A DNA stretch of 64,000 nt from an uncultured Acidobacteriota bacterium (lineage in GTDB: Bacteria; Acidobacteriota; UBA6911; RPQK01; JAJDTT01). The DNA lies in NCBI GenBank assembly GCA_951812665.1, contig CATOST010000005.1, forward strand, positions 86,494 through 150,493, in the 5' to 3' direction. The notes below the pieces were generated by a model, which was not told where the DNA came from, made no database searches, and saw nothing but the letters and a program-made list of their open reading frames with translations. Below, piece after piece: positions 25,231-33,580 of this stretch. Position numbers and translations under genes: made by a program. Each line of letters starts with the position of its first letter. The first letter of the stretch is position 1.

Positions 25231-26154
25231 TCAGCCTCTGAAACAGTGGTCATTGTGCCATGCTAACGCGTGGGAGTCAGGACGTAAGTCCGGCTTCTGT
25301 GGGACGGCAATCCTGGTTCCGTGCAGTGCGTAGTAATCCCTGCCGTTTTCGAATTCTTCCCGAATGTGGCGGCTGACTTCGAAGTGGAAATCAGTTGATA
25401 CGGTGACGTAGCCCGCGTCAAATAATCTGTGAATGTCGCTGCGCAGCAAGAGCCCGTTTGGTGGCACATGGTCACCTCCATCCCCATAAGGACGGATATG
25501 GGCGGCATCAAGAGCTGGCAACGTACGTTCCCGAGTCACGGCACAACGGCGCCGATAAATGTCAGTCACCAACACGCGAAATGCACCCTGGCCGAGCCGG
25601 GGTTGAATGATCTGGGGGTTGCCGTATCGTGAGCTTTGCTCTGCTATCTGAAGCTCCACATGCTCGAACCTTCGCTGGTTGATCGCATTCCAAAGATTGA
25701 GACCCTCAATGTCGTCCGTGTTGTAGGTCTTCAACGAAACAATGTTTGGGGACCAGCTTTTCGGGACTGGAATCCAGTCAGACTCATCGAAGAAGAAGGG
25801 CTGGGTCAGGATCCGGCAACCAATGTCAAAATCTCCACGATCCAGGGTCCCCGTTTTTCGATATTTGGCAATCTGTCTCCGCATTTCGCCGGCGGAATGC
25901 GCACCATTTGCTTCACCGAATGTTTCCCACGCTAGTGAACAGGGTAGTGTACTGGCACAAGCAAAGATTCCCCCGCCGACAATAAAGTTCCTGGGCGCAT
26001 GCAACTTGAAAAGGAACAACTCGCCCTGTTGGAGCGCACGAAAACTCTTTGGTGAGGGAGACCAGAAATTTACCTCGTTCAGTTCGGGCTTACGCCGGAG
26101 TATCTCAAACCAGGCGTTATCAGTAACAGCGACTACAAGTTTGATTCCCATCAA
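25231..26154 (-). CDS. HNH endonuclease
   Basis: 307 residues. The C-terminal HNH nuclease reads RRRCAVTRERTLPALDAAHIRPYGDG, then HVPPNGLLLRSDIHRLFDAGYVTV, i.e. His, Asn and His in the pfam13391 pattern. The N-terminal 190 residues (ELNEVNFWSPSPKSFRALQQGELFLFKLHAPRNFIVGGG) look like an EVE/PUA-type or substrate-recognition module. Its stop is 11 bp from the start of the split HNH gene, which has the same length and layout, so the two form a tandem pair. A DNA-cleaving defence role is possible but not shown. Confidence 0.87.
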   Translation of the reverse strand: MMGIKLVVAVTDNAWFEILRRKPELNEVNFWSPSPKSFRALQQGELFLFKLHAPRNFIVGGGIFACASTLPCSLAWETFGEANGAHSAGEMRRQIAKYRKTGTLDRGDFDIGCRILTQPFFFDESDWIPVPKSWSPNIVSLKTYNTDDIEGLNLWNAINQRRFEHVELQIAEQSSRYGNPQIIQPRLGQGAFRVLVTDIYRRRCAVTRERTLPALDAAHIRPYGDGGDHVPPNGLLLRSDIHRLFDAGYVTVSTDFHFEVSRHIREEFENGRDYYALHGTRIAVPQKPDLRPDSHALAWHNDHCFRG

Positions 26155-26307
26155 GAGATATCGTTGCCCAAAAACATAGTCACAGGCAGGTTGTGGCGAA
26201 ACTCTTATAACACTTTATGGCATATACGGATGTGTCCGCAACTGTTTTTCTGATCTCGAAACCGGACTCGATAGAGTGGGTCAACGGGTCAGGTTAGATC
26301 TCCCCGA

Positions 26308-28842
26308 TTACCGAGAGCCGGCGACCAGTAGCGGGTGGTCGAGCGTATCCCCGTTGGCCTGAAATCCATTGCCGTCGGTATCCACATAGATCGGATTCGT
26401 ATATGCCACCGGGTGCATTTGGGACTCGGAGCTCCGTCCCCACCCTTTCTCCAGGTTGGAGCCTTCTCCGGTCGCCACCACGATCAGGTGGGCGTCCCGT
26501 TCCAATTCCACGCGAATCTCTTCCTCGAAGTTCACGACTCCATTACGAAACATCTTGGGATGAGACTTGCGGGTGTAGTTGTACCGAGGATCCTGGCGGC
26601 TGTTGACCATCACTTGCACCCGGTCGATGTCGAGCCAGTCGGGAGTCTGGACCTTGACCTTCAGGACCACCGACCCCTGTGAGATCACGCTGGACCCGAT
26701 GGGCATCCCATCCCCCGTCTCCACGTGCAGGAATGGCCCGTTGGTGATCATCATCCGTCCCGCCTTGGAGTTGGCGATGACCTCCGCCGGATCGATCTTG
26801 CCCGGATCGTCGGTGGAGCTGGGCACGTAGGTCCTCCAACCTCCCACGCCGTTGCCGCCGAAGGTCCGGTGGGCGTCGCTCACGGCGACGCACCACGTAT
26901 GCCGTCCCTGGTTCAGGAGTTGGAGCCAGCCGAAGGTCCGGTTCTCCCGTTGGGCGATCCCACGCCGGTTCCGCACCGGATAAGTCGGGTTGGGATTCAG
27001 GATCTCGGCGCTCCAGACCTCGGCCGCGTCGATGAGATCTTCGAAACCCGTGAATCCGCCGTCGCCCCGCCCGTCGCGGTCCCGGTCGTTGAAGACGTAA
27101 CCCACTGTCGGGTGATTGGCCTGGACCCAGCGGTCGGGTCCGCCGCCGAAGATATTGCGCAGGACGATGGCGTTGAGGCGGGGGTCATACTGCCAGGCCG
27201 GCGCGCCGCCGTCCTGGGTCAGCGGCGAGTACTTGAGGGGGAAGGCGTTGAAGTGCTGGCCCTGCCCCGTGAGTTCGATTCCGGGCACGGTTCGCAGCAG
27301 ATCGCCCAGACTCAATTCGTCGATGTAGGGTTGCCAGTCGTAGATGCGGTTGTGCTCCGTGGTCGGGATGAACTCCAGTTGCTCGGAGGCGAAATTGATG
27401 ATCCGGTCGTAGGTGTTGCAGTGGTTGTCGCCGCTCGGTGTGGAATGCGCGTGGTAGTCGGTGCTGATCCATCCGGTGGTGTCCACGGACCGCTCGAGTG
27501 TGGCCTCCACCGCCACGGTCGTTCCCGCGGGGACGGCAACACGGCGTTCCACCAGGTTGAATTCGGGACCCCGCGTGATCCGGAGCAGGTAGTTGCCCGG
27601 AGGAACCTGCTGGGTGAACGCCCCGTCGTGGGTGTGATACTGGTGGTCGCAGCCGTGGGCCCGATAGTCCGTGCCGAAATTCGGCGTCTCCGTCCCGTCG
27701 ACGCCCAGGAATTGGACCTTGCCCGGGGACGGATTTCCGTGGGAATCCCGGATCCGGAAGCGGATGGCCGAGGCTGTCGGGAGTGACAGATCCAGATTCA
27801 CGGTCGTTCCCGCGGACACCTGGAGATTCAAGTCCTGGTCGGGCCGCCCCAGGTCGGTGAACCGGACCGAATAGGCGCCGGCCGGCAGCGGCAGCGAGAA
27901 CCGCCCCTTCCCGTCCGGATAGAGCGGGAGTTCGGTCCCGTCGAGGTTGAACAACAGGGACGATCGAACCGCCGGGCTCCCGCCCTGGTCCAAGGCGCTA
28001 CCGGCCACCGTCCCGGTCGAATGCAATATGGCCGCGACTTGTCCGTAGGCGGCCACGGGGCTGTCCGCCACCGCCAGTGCGATCCCGAACGTTCTCTTTT
28101 CTCCAGGCGCCAACTCGACCTCTGCCTCCAATTCGGACAAGCCCTCCCTTTCCAGGGGCGCCCATGCGTAGGATCGTTTGTCGAACGGATCGATGCTGTC
28201 GGCGACTCGAATCGCGCCGGCTTCCCAGGTTTTCGAAAACTGAGCCAGACGCTCGTATGCCGGGGGCGATTTCCAAACCGGTTGCGGTTGGATCTTCAGG
28301 GCCTCGCCGGAATGGTTGTGAAACGTGGAGAGGATCTCGACATGCTGCCGCTCCGGCTCCAACCGGTAGACGTGGCGCTGGTGGAGTCCGTCCCCACTGG
28401 CGGCCGTGCGGAGGGTTTCGATCTCGGCGGCTCCGCCGCTGCCGTCACTCACGATCCGGACGTAGCTGACGGGACCCGACAGGTGTCCGGGCCGAAACGA
28501 GGTGATCTGATCGTTGCCGGCGCCGGCCAGATCCAGGTCGAACAGGGTCCCCGGAATGATCTGGTTCCGGTCATGCATCATATTGGCCCGGCGGGCGGGC
28601 AGGTTCCCCCCAATGAGGGCGTGGATGCGATCGTTCCGGAGCACAAAGTCCCCGATGATGCCGTCCGCTTCCTTGCCTCCCGGCAGGAGATCCGTGTTGT
28701 GACGACCGATCTCGACGGCTTCGGCGCCGCCTTGCTGGGCGACGAGAGTGACTGCCACCCACACGGCCATACCGGTGACGAGGAGCAGCGGAATTCGGGG
28801 AATACGCGACAATACCGAGAATTTGGTAAACATGCCGCTCAT
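26308..28842 (-). CDS. Exported PHP-domain metallohydrolase (CehA/McbA family)
   Basis: 844 residues from the ATG at 28842 (a second ATG lies at 28833). The frame stays open far upstream, but that part is antisense to another gene. A signal segment (about residues 14-34) comes first, followed by a large beta-rich region with a carboxypeptidase-regulatory-like stretch (LPLPAGAYSVRFTDLG). The PHP metal-binding core is WISTDYHAHSTPSGDN near residue 465 and FIPTTEHN near residue 495, with CVAVSDAHRTFG further on. CehA/McbA members hydrolyse esters and phosphoesters; the substrate here is unknown. It is divergent from the next gene, with 144 bp between the two starts. Confidence 0.88.
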   Translation of the reverse strand: MSGMFTKFSVLSRIPRIPLLLVTGMAVWVAVTLVAQQGGAEAVEIGRHNTDLLPGGKEADGIIGDFVLRNDRIHALIGGNLPARRANMMHDRNQIIPGTLFDLDLAGAGNDQITSFRPGHLSGPVSYVRIVSDGSGGAAEIETLRTAASGDGLHQRHVYRLEPERQHVEILSTFHNHSGEALKIQPQPVWKSPPAYERLAQFSKTWEAGAIRVADSIDPFDKRSYAWAPLEREGLSELEAEVELAPGEKRTFGIALAVADSPVAAYGQVAAILHSTGTVAGSALDQGGSPAVRSSLLFNLDGTELPLYPDGKGRFSLPLPAGAYSVRFTDLGRPDQDLNLQVSAGTTVNLDLSLPTASAIRFRIRDSHGNPSPGKVQFLGVDGTETPNFGTDYRAHGCDHQYHTHDGAFTQQVPPGNYLLRITRGPEFNLVERRVAVPAGTTVAVEATLERSVDTTGWISTDYHAHSTPSGDNHCNTYDRIINFASEQLEFIPTTEHNRIYDWQPYIDELSLGDLLRTVPGIELTGQGQHFNAFPLKYSPLTQDGGAPAWQYDPRLNAIVLRNIFGGGPDRWVQANHPTVGYVFNDRDRDGRGDGGFTGFEDLIDAAEVWSAEILNPNPTYPVRNRRGIAQRENRTFGWLQLLNQGRHTWCVAVSDAHRTFGGNGVGGWRTYVPSSTDDPGKIDPAEVIANSKAGRMMITNGPFLHVETGDGMPIGSSVISQGSVVLKVKVQTPDWLDIDRVQVMVNSRQDPRYNYTRKSHPKMFRNGVVNFEEEIRVELERDAHLIVVATGEGSNLEKGWGRSSESQMHPVAYTNPIYVDTDGNGFQANGDTLDHPLLVAGSR

Positions 28843-28986
28843 TATCCGGTGTTTGGATTGAGAATCAAGTAAAGAGGGGCTCAAGTTGTTGGGAATCTTA
28901 CAGTTGTGTTCATTACAGAAGGGGATGCGCCGGTGTGGTAGCCTGGAGCGGTCCCGGATATGCCTGCATTTCGTCCTGATTCCCCG

Positions 28987-30603
28987 ATGAAGCGCCGTAG
29001 TTTTCTGAGAAGAGCGATGGCCGGGTGTCTCCTGGCGCCCGGGCTCCCGGTTCTTGCCGAGTCTCCGGTGACCTTGTCCCGCGAACACGTCAAGGCGGTC
29101 CACCGCAAGCGCCGGATCGTCATGATGCAGGACGCCTACGGCGATGGCCACGGAGGAACTCCGCTGGGAGGCGATTTCGCCTCCTGGCTCCGCTACCGAT
29201 TCTCCTATCTTGACGACCTGGAGACCCAGATCGACGCTATCTGGTGGGACATGGCGGCTCTGGCCGTCTATCCCAACCAGGGATTCCCGGCGGACGTCCA
29301 GGCGCGTTACGATGCTTGGTTCGCCGCTGGAAACGATCCCCTGAAGGCGTTGGTGGAGGGGACTCACAGGCGGGGACTGGAGGCCTTCTTCAACCACCGG
29401 ATCAGCGAGGTCGAACTGGACGGCGAGACGTTCCGTCTCAAGACCGGGAATCCCGACTGGGTGATCCCCACCTGGTGGCCCCACGGCATGTGGAATCTGG
29501 CTGCGCCGGGTCTGCAGGACTTCAAGCTCAGGAATCTGCGCTATCTGGCGGAGAATTACGAATTCGACGGCCTTCAGATCGACTTTGCCCGGCACACGCC
29601 CATTCTGCCCCCGGGCCGGCAATGGGAGCTCCGCGGGCGCGTCACGGCTTTCATTCGCCGGGTCCGACTCATGCTCCTGGATGTCGCGAAAAAGCGAGGA
29701 CGTCCCTTTCTGCTGGCTGCGAGAGTGCCCAAGAGTGTCGAAGGAGCCAAGCAGGACGGCTTCGACCTCGAGTCGTGGGCTCGGGAACGCCTGCTGGACA
29801 TCTTCACCATCGGCACCCGCTCCCTGGAGGTGGACGTGGCCTCGTTCCTGGCCATCGCTCGGAGCCGCGGCATCAAGGTCCAGCCCTGCTGGGACGACCA
29901 CCACGCTTCCGACGCCTACCAGTGGCAACCCATCGAGTTCCTGCGCGGCGTGTACAGCAACTGGTGGCGGCAAGGTGCCGACAGCGTGGTCACCTGGAAC
30001 TGGAGCAACGCGACCCGGAAAACTTGCGAGAAAATGGGCATCAATCCGGGCCCCGGCTCCCACGACCAGGGGTATCGGGAACTGGGAAGCCTGGAGAGCA
30101 TGCGCCTGCGCGACAAGATCTTCGCCCTGGACCGGCGCGGCGCCTTTCCTTGGGCGGAAGGGTTCTTCAGCCTGAACGCTGACGCCCGGTTGCCGCTCCG
30201 CCTGACGGCGGGAAAGGAACCGGTCCGGCTGGATCTCAGAATCGAAGAGCCGGTGGCAGCCGCATCCGATCGCGTCGCCTCACTCAAGCTCCGGATCGTT
30301 CTCTTCGGCGCCGGAACGGAGACCAACGTCCGCGCGCGCTTCAACGGCCGCGCCGTGACTCCGGTCCTCAGGGACGCCGACTGGAAGGATTATCAGATCT
30401 TCTCACCGCGTCCCCAACCCAATTCGGGGAAGGCGGCAAGACTACGCGTCGACCCGGAACAGAGACTGCTCAGGATCGAGTACGATCTGGATCCCAAGGA
30501 GTGCCGGGTCGGCCTCAACACCACCGAGTTGGCCCTCTCCACCGGAGGGGCGGCCGAGGACGTCAAGTTGGAGAAGGTGGAAGTTCACCTCGAATACTCA
30601 TGA
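28987..30603 (+). CDS. Tat-exported glycoside-hydrolase-like protein (copy 1)
   Basis: 538 residues from the ATG at 28987, chosen because it begins MKRRSFLRRAMAGC, a twin-arginine leader; an upstream ATG at 28960 is also open. The body resembles TIM-barrel GH10-like/DUF4985-type proteins: ALVEGTHRRGLEAFFNHRIS, YEFDGLQIDFARHTPILPPG, RPFLLAARVPKSVEGAKQDG and WDDHHASDAYQW. A beta-rich C-terminal domain follows. It shares layout and motifs with the protein at 31793-33430. The start of the nitrilase gene overlaps its stop (ATGA). Confidence 0.75.
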   Translation: MKRRSFLRRAMAGCLLAPGLPVLAESPVTLSREHVKAVHRKRRIVMMQDAYGDGHGGTPLGGDFASWLRYRFSYLDDLETQIDAIWWDMAALAVYPNQGFPADVQARYDAWFAAGNDPLKALVEGTHRRGLEAFFNHRISEVELDGETFRLKTGNPDWVIPTWWPHGMWNLAAPGLQDFKLRNLRYLAENYEFDGLQIDFARHTPILPPGRQWELRGRVTAFIRRVRLMLLDVAKKRGRPFLLAARVPKSVEGAKQDGFDLESWARERLLDIFTIGTRSLEVDVASFLAIARSRGIKVQPCWDDHHASDAYQWQPIEFLRGVYSNWWRQGADSVVTWNWSNATRKTCEKMGINPGPGSHDQGYRELGSLESMRLRDKIFALDRRGAFPWAEGFFSLNADARLPLRLTAGKEPVRLDLRIEEPVAAASDRVASLKLRIVLFGAGTETNVRARFNGRAVTPVLRDADWKDYQIFSPRPQPNSGKAARLRVDPEQRLLRIEYDLDPKECRVGLNTTELALSTGGAAEDVKLEKVEVHLEYS

Positions 30604-31475
30604 AAATCACGATTGCGACCTGCCAGTTTCCCGTCACCAGTGAAATCCGGAGCAACCTGGGGTACGTGAAGAGACAGATGAAAGCGGCCCGGGCAAAGGG
30701 GGCCGACTTGGCCCATTTCTCCGAATGCTGCCTCGGCGGCTACGTGGGCGTCGACCTGCCGTCGCTGGAGGGCTACGACTGGGATTTGCTCCAGCGCTCC
30801 GTCCAGGAGGTGACCGAGTTGGCCCGGGAACTGGATCTATGGCTGATTCTGGGGTCCAATCACCGCCTGAGCGGCGATCACCGGCCCCACAACAGCCTTT
30901 ACCTCATCGATCCCAAGGGGCAGATCGTGGACCGTTATGACAAACGGTTCTGCACCGGTTCCAGAACCCAGGCCGAGGATGACCTGAGCCACTACAGTCC
31001 GGGAAACCGGTTCGTGGTTTTTGAAGTGAACGGTGTCCGTAGCGGCCTCCAGATTTGCCATGACTTCCGCTATCCGGAGCTCTACCGGGAATACAAGCGG
31101 CGGGAGGTCCAGTTGATGTTCCACTCCTACCACAACGGCGGAATGACGCTGAAGCACAAGCAGGACCATCACAACGTCTGGAGCGTGCTGGTGCGCGCCA
31201 CCATGCAGACCTACGCCGCCAGCAACTACATGTGGATCAGCGTGAACAATACGAGCCGCCGCGAGAGCAGCGGTTCCAGCTTCGTGGTGCAACCGGACGG
31301 TCTGATCGATGGCCGGCTGCCACTGCACCGAGCCGGAGTCCTGATAACGACCATCGATACCGAGACGCCCTTTTACGACGCGTCGAAGGAATGGCGATCC
31401 CGGGCGATGCGTGGCGTGTTCCACAGCGGCACGCCGGTTGCCGATCCGCGGTCGGAAGACCGGACCTGCCTATAA
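30600..31475 (+). CDS. Carbon-nitrogen hydrolase (nitrilase superfamily)
   Basis: 291 residues from the ATG at 30600, overlapping the upstream stop as ATGA. The catalytic triad of the superfamily is visible: Glu42 in AHFSECCLGGY, Lys115 in VDRYDKRFC and Cys153 in LQICHDFRYPELY. Members hydrolyse amides or nitriles, or make amides from acyl donors. The substrate is not predictable here. Translational coupling to the exported glycoside-hydrolase-like protein suggests they work on related compounds, although this enzyme lacks a signal peptide. Confidence 0.92.
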   Translation: MKITIATCQFPVTSEIRSNLGYVKRQMKAARAKGADLAHFSECCLGGYVGVDLPSLEGYDWDLLQRSVQEVTELARELDLWLILGSNHRLSGDHRPHNSLYLIDPKGQIVDRYDKRFCTGSRTQAEDDLSHYSPGNRFVVFEVNGVRSGLQICHDFRYPELYREYKRREVQLMFHSYHNGGMTLKHKQDHHNVWSVLVRATMQTYAASNYMWISVNNTSRRESSGSSFVVQPDGLIDGRLPLHRAGVLITTIDTETPFYDASKEWRSRAMRGVFHSGTPVADPRSEDRTCL

Positions 31476-31501
31476 ATTTGGTGTAGAGATGGGCGGCAAA
31501 A

Positions 31502-31754
31502 TTACCCCGCCGCCTTCTTGATTTCCTGGTGTTGCCACAGAATCACGGGTATCAGCCCTTTTGGAGAGCACACACTGTATCTCAGAGGTGGTTCGATGGT
31601 TCGAGACAATCAGTTCAGGCGCCACGTCCTTCATGATAGCTTCAAATTCATCTCGGTTGGACGCCTCGATATGGAAACCTTCGATGTCGCTTACGGAATA
31701 GAAAACCTCTGCTTCGGCATCCCAAACGGCATGTACTCTAAAGACTCGCTTCAT
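31502..31754 (-). CDS. DUF1902 small protein (frameshifted)
   Basis: Starts MKRVFRVHAVWDAEAEVFYSVSDIEG, a DUF1902 pattern (HicB-like antitoxin relatives). As given, the frame slips at the A4/G3 run (31556-31562 on the plus strand) and ends with an unrelated tail at 31470. Dropping one A restores LSKGLIPVILWQHQEIKKAAG and a TAA at 31502, giving 83 residues, which fits the family's usual ending (DLIPxILWQ). No partner HicA toxin is seen. It lies antisense between the nitrilase and the second glycoside-hydrolase-like gene. Confidence 0.7.
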
Positions 31755-31792
31755 CTTGCTCTTCTCGTCGCTCCCGGATTCGTTTATTACCC

Positions 31793-33430
31793 TTAACCAT
31801 AGCGGATCCAGACTCTCAACTCCTCCAGGGTCAGTAGTTCCGAGGGGTCTCCGGATTCGGACGGTTGAACCGTCACCAGGAAGGAATTCTCGCCGTAGCG
31901 CAGGTCGCGGGTCTCCCAATTAGACCATCCGAGCCGGTCCCCGCCGGCGGCCTGGGGACGAGGTTGGCCCTCTCCGTTGACCCGCCAAGTGACCCGCTCG
32001 TCCGCGGCGGAGTTGGCCCACTGCGTCTCGACCCGGACGCTGGTGGTCCGTTCCGGCCGATCGGCGATCTTCAGCTTCAGGTCGAACCGGGCCGGACCCG
32101 CCTGGGTGGAGAAGGAGAGCGGCAGTTGCCCCGGCCAGAGGCTCTCGTTCATGTAGCCGACCCGCTTCCGGTCCAGGTCGATCTGATACATCTTGTCCAG
32201 TCCCGCCAGCACATCCGGCTCACCGATCTCATGAAGAGAGTCGAATCTGGCCGGGTCCAGGAAGTTGAAGGTGTGCAGGCCGTCCACCCCTTCGTCCCAG
32301 AGCCTGTAGGCGGCCCCCCGGATCGCCTCCACGTGATCGAAGACGTGCTTCCAACTCAGGCCGCCGTAGACCGGAATGCCGTGGTCCCGGCCCATCCGGA
32401 TCCACTCCCCCACCGGAAAGGAGTAGGGGAGGGAGCCGAAGCCGGCGATCAGGAAGTCCACCCAGCCGCGGGCGACCCACTCCTCCACGTCCAGTCCGAC
32501 CGAAAGGGCCAGATTGGGGGAATCGGGGACTCTCATGGACAAGAGAATAGGCCGTCCCCTTTGTTTTCCGCGTTGCTCCAGGACTTGGTGGATGCGTTGA
32601 ATGAGGTCGGTCATTACCGGCAGGTGGCGTCTTTCCTGTCCATAGCGGAAGAGCAGGGGATGCCGGCACCAGTCCAGCTCGATGCCCTCCAGGTCGTAGC
32701 GGCGGCAGGCTTCCCGGACCACCCCCAGGAAATGGTCCCGCACGTCGGGACGGGCGTAGTCGAACGCGGGCCAGGAGAAGGAGATCGGGCCCAGCGAACT
32801 GTTGCGGAAGCGGTCGATCGTGCGCTCCCCGCCGGTGCCCCAATACTCCAGCAGAGCATCGTGAGGATGTTCCGGGGACTCCCCCTTGATCCAGGGCAGA
32901 AACGTCTCCTGGAACCGCTCGGGGCTGATGCGGGACTGGAGGAGATGGGGGTTCTCCAGCTTGAGGGGCGTCCAATACTGGGTCCCCGAGTAGACGGCGC
33001 AATGGACGTCGTTCATGCGGATGGAGAAGAAGAACTCCATATTGTTGCCGTGAGCGAACTTCACGGCGGGCTGGACCGGGTCGGGACCCAGGGCCCGGAT
33101 ATTCTTCCGGGGCAGTTCCCAATGGGGAATGGTGGCCAAGCCACAGTGCGCCAGTCCGTTGACGTGGGTCCCCTTGAGATGGTTCATGCGCAGGGCGAGA
33201 TACTGATCGACGGTATCGAACCGTTTCGGCCAGTGGGGCCGCCGGCCCAGGTCCTGCGCGATTCCCGCCAGGTCGTCGGCGTCGTTGTTCCAGATGACGC
33301 GTTTCTTCGGGCTGCTCCGTTCAGATCGCTCTGTAGACGGGGCGCAGCCGGTTCCGGCGAGGGAAGGGAGCAGCGTCGTAGCGGTGGCGGCGGCCGCCGT
33401 GTTTTTTAGGAATCGTCTTCGGTCCTGCAT
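31793..33430 (-). CDS. Tat-exported glycoside-hydrolase-like protein (copy 2)
   Basis: 545 residues from the ATG at 33430, with GGGAGGGA just upstream. A twin-arginine-like leader MQDRRRFLKNTAAAATATTLL precedes a lipobox-like GTGCAPS. The barrel part mirrors the protein at 28987-30603: YDLEGIELDWCRHPLLF, GRPILLSMRVPDSPN and VYGGLSWKHVFDHVEAIRGA. The C-terminal third is a beta-rich domain. It is probably an exported or surface hydrolase acting on a carbohydrate; no catalytic residues are assigned with confidence. Confidence 0.75.
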   Translation of the reverse strand: MQDRRRFLKNTAAAATATTLLPSLAGTGCAPSTERSERSSPKKRVIWNNDADDLAGIAQDLGRRPHWPKRFDTVDQYLALRMNHLKGTHVNGLAHCGLATIPHWELPRKNIRALGPDPVQPAVKFAHGNNMEFFFSIRMNDVHCAVYSGTQYWTPLKLENPHLLQSRISPERFQETFLPWIKGESPEHPHDALLEYWGTGGERTIDRFRNSSLGPISFSWPAFDYARPDVRDHFLGVVREACRRYDLEGIELDWCRHPLLFRYGQERRHLPVMTDLIQRIHQVLEQRGKQRGRPILLSMRVPDSPNLALSVGLDVEEWVARGWVDFLIAGFGSLPYSFPVGEWIRMGRDHGIPVYGGLSWKHVFDHVEAIRGAAYRLWDEGVDGLHTFNFLDPARFDSLHEIGEPDVLAGLDKMYQIDLDRKRVGYMNESLWPGQLPLSFSTQAGPARFDLKLKIADRPERTTSVRVETQWANSAADERVTWRVNGEGQPRPQAAGGDRLGWSNWETRDLRYGENSFLVTVQPSESGDPSELLTLEELRVWIRYG

Positions 33431-33447
33431 GGTCCCTCCCGGTGGAG

Positions 33448-33467
33448 GGGCGACTTTCCAGTCGCCC
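33448..33467. repeat. Perfect hairpin between the propeller and hydrolase genes
   Basis: Arms GGGCGAC (33448-33454) and GTCGCCC (33461-33467) around the loop TTTCCA. A second GC-rich hairpin, built on GGGCG and CGCCC, follows within 30 bp. It may end transcription from the propeller gene or act in the leader of the hydrolase gene. Confidence 0.5.
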
Positions 33468-33540
33468 ATTGGAAGGGCGTCCTTTGGGCGCCCCCTACTT
33501 CTTTCGCCTTATAGTCACATGGGAGGAGTCGGCGCCTGAA

Positions 33541-33576
33541 AGACGCCGCTCCAGACGCCGCTCCAGACGCCGCTCC
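33541..33576. repeat. Three perfect 12-bp tandem repeats
   Basis: AGACGCCGCTCC occurs three times in a row, just after the stop of the PQQ propeller gene on the minus strand. It is non-coding. Confidence 0.9.
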
Positions 33577-33580
33577 CGAA

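Noticed and set aside
22303..26154. A complete Druantia defence system
   Set aside because: Only the DruA-like domain is found, and it belongs to a transposase. No large DruE-type helicase or DruB-D genes are present.
28843..30063. Long upstream extension of the PHP hydrolase reading frame
   Set aside because: The frame stays open on the minus strand but is fully antisense to the Tat-exported hydrolase-like gene, and its residues look random (Arg/Pro/Gly/His-rich). A good start with a signal peptide exists at 28842.
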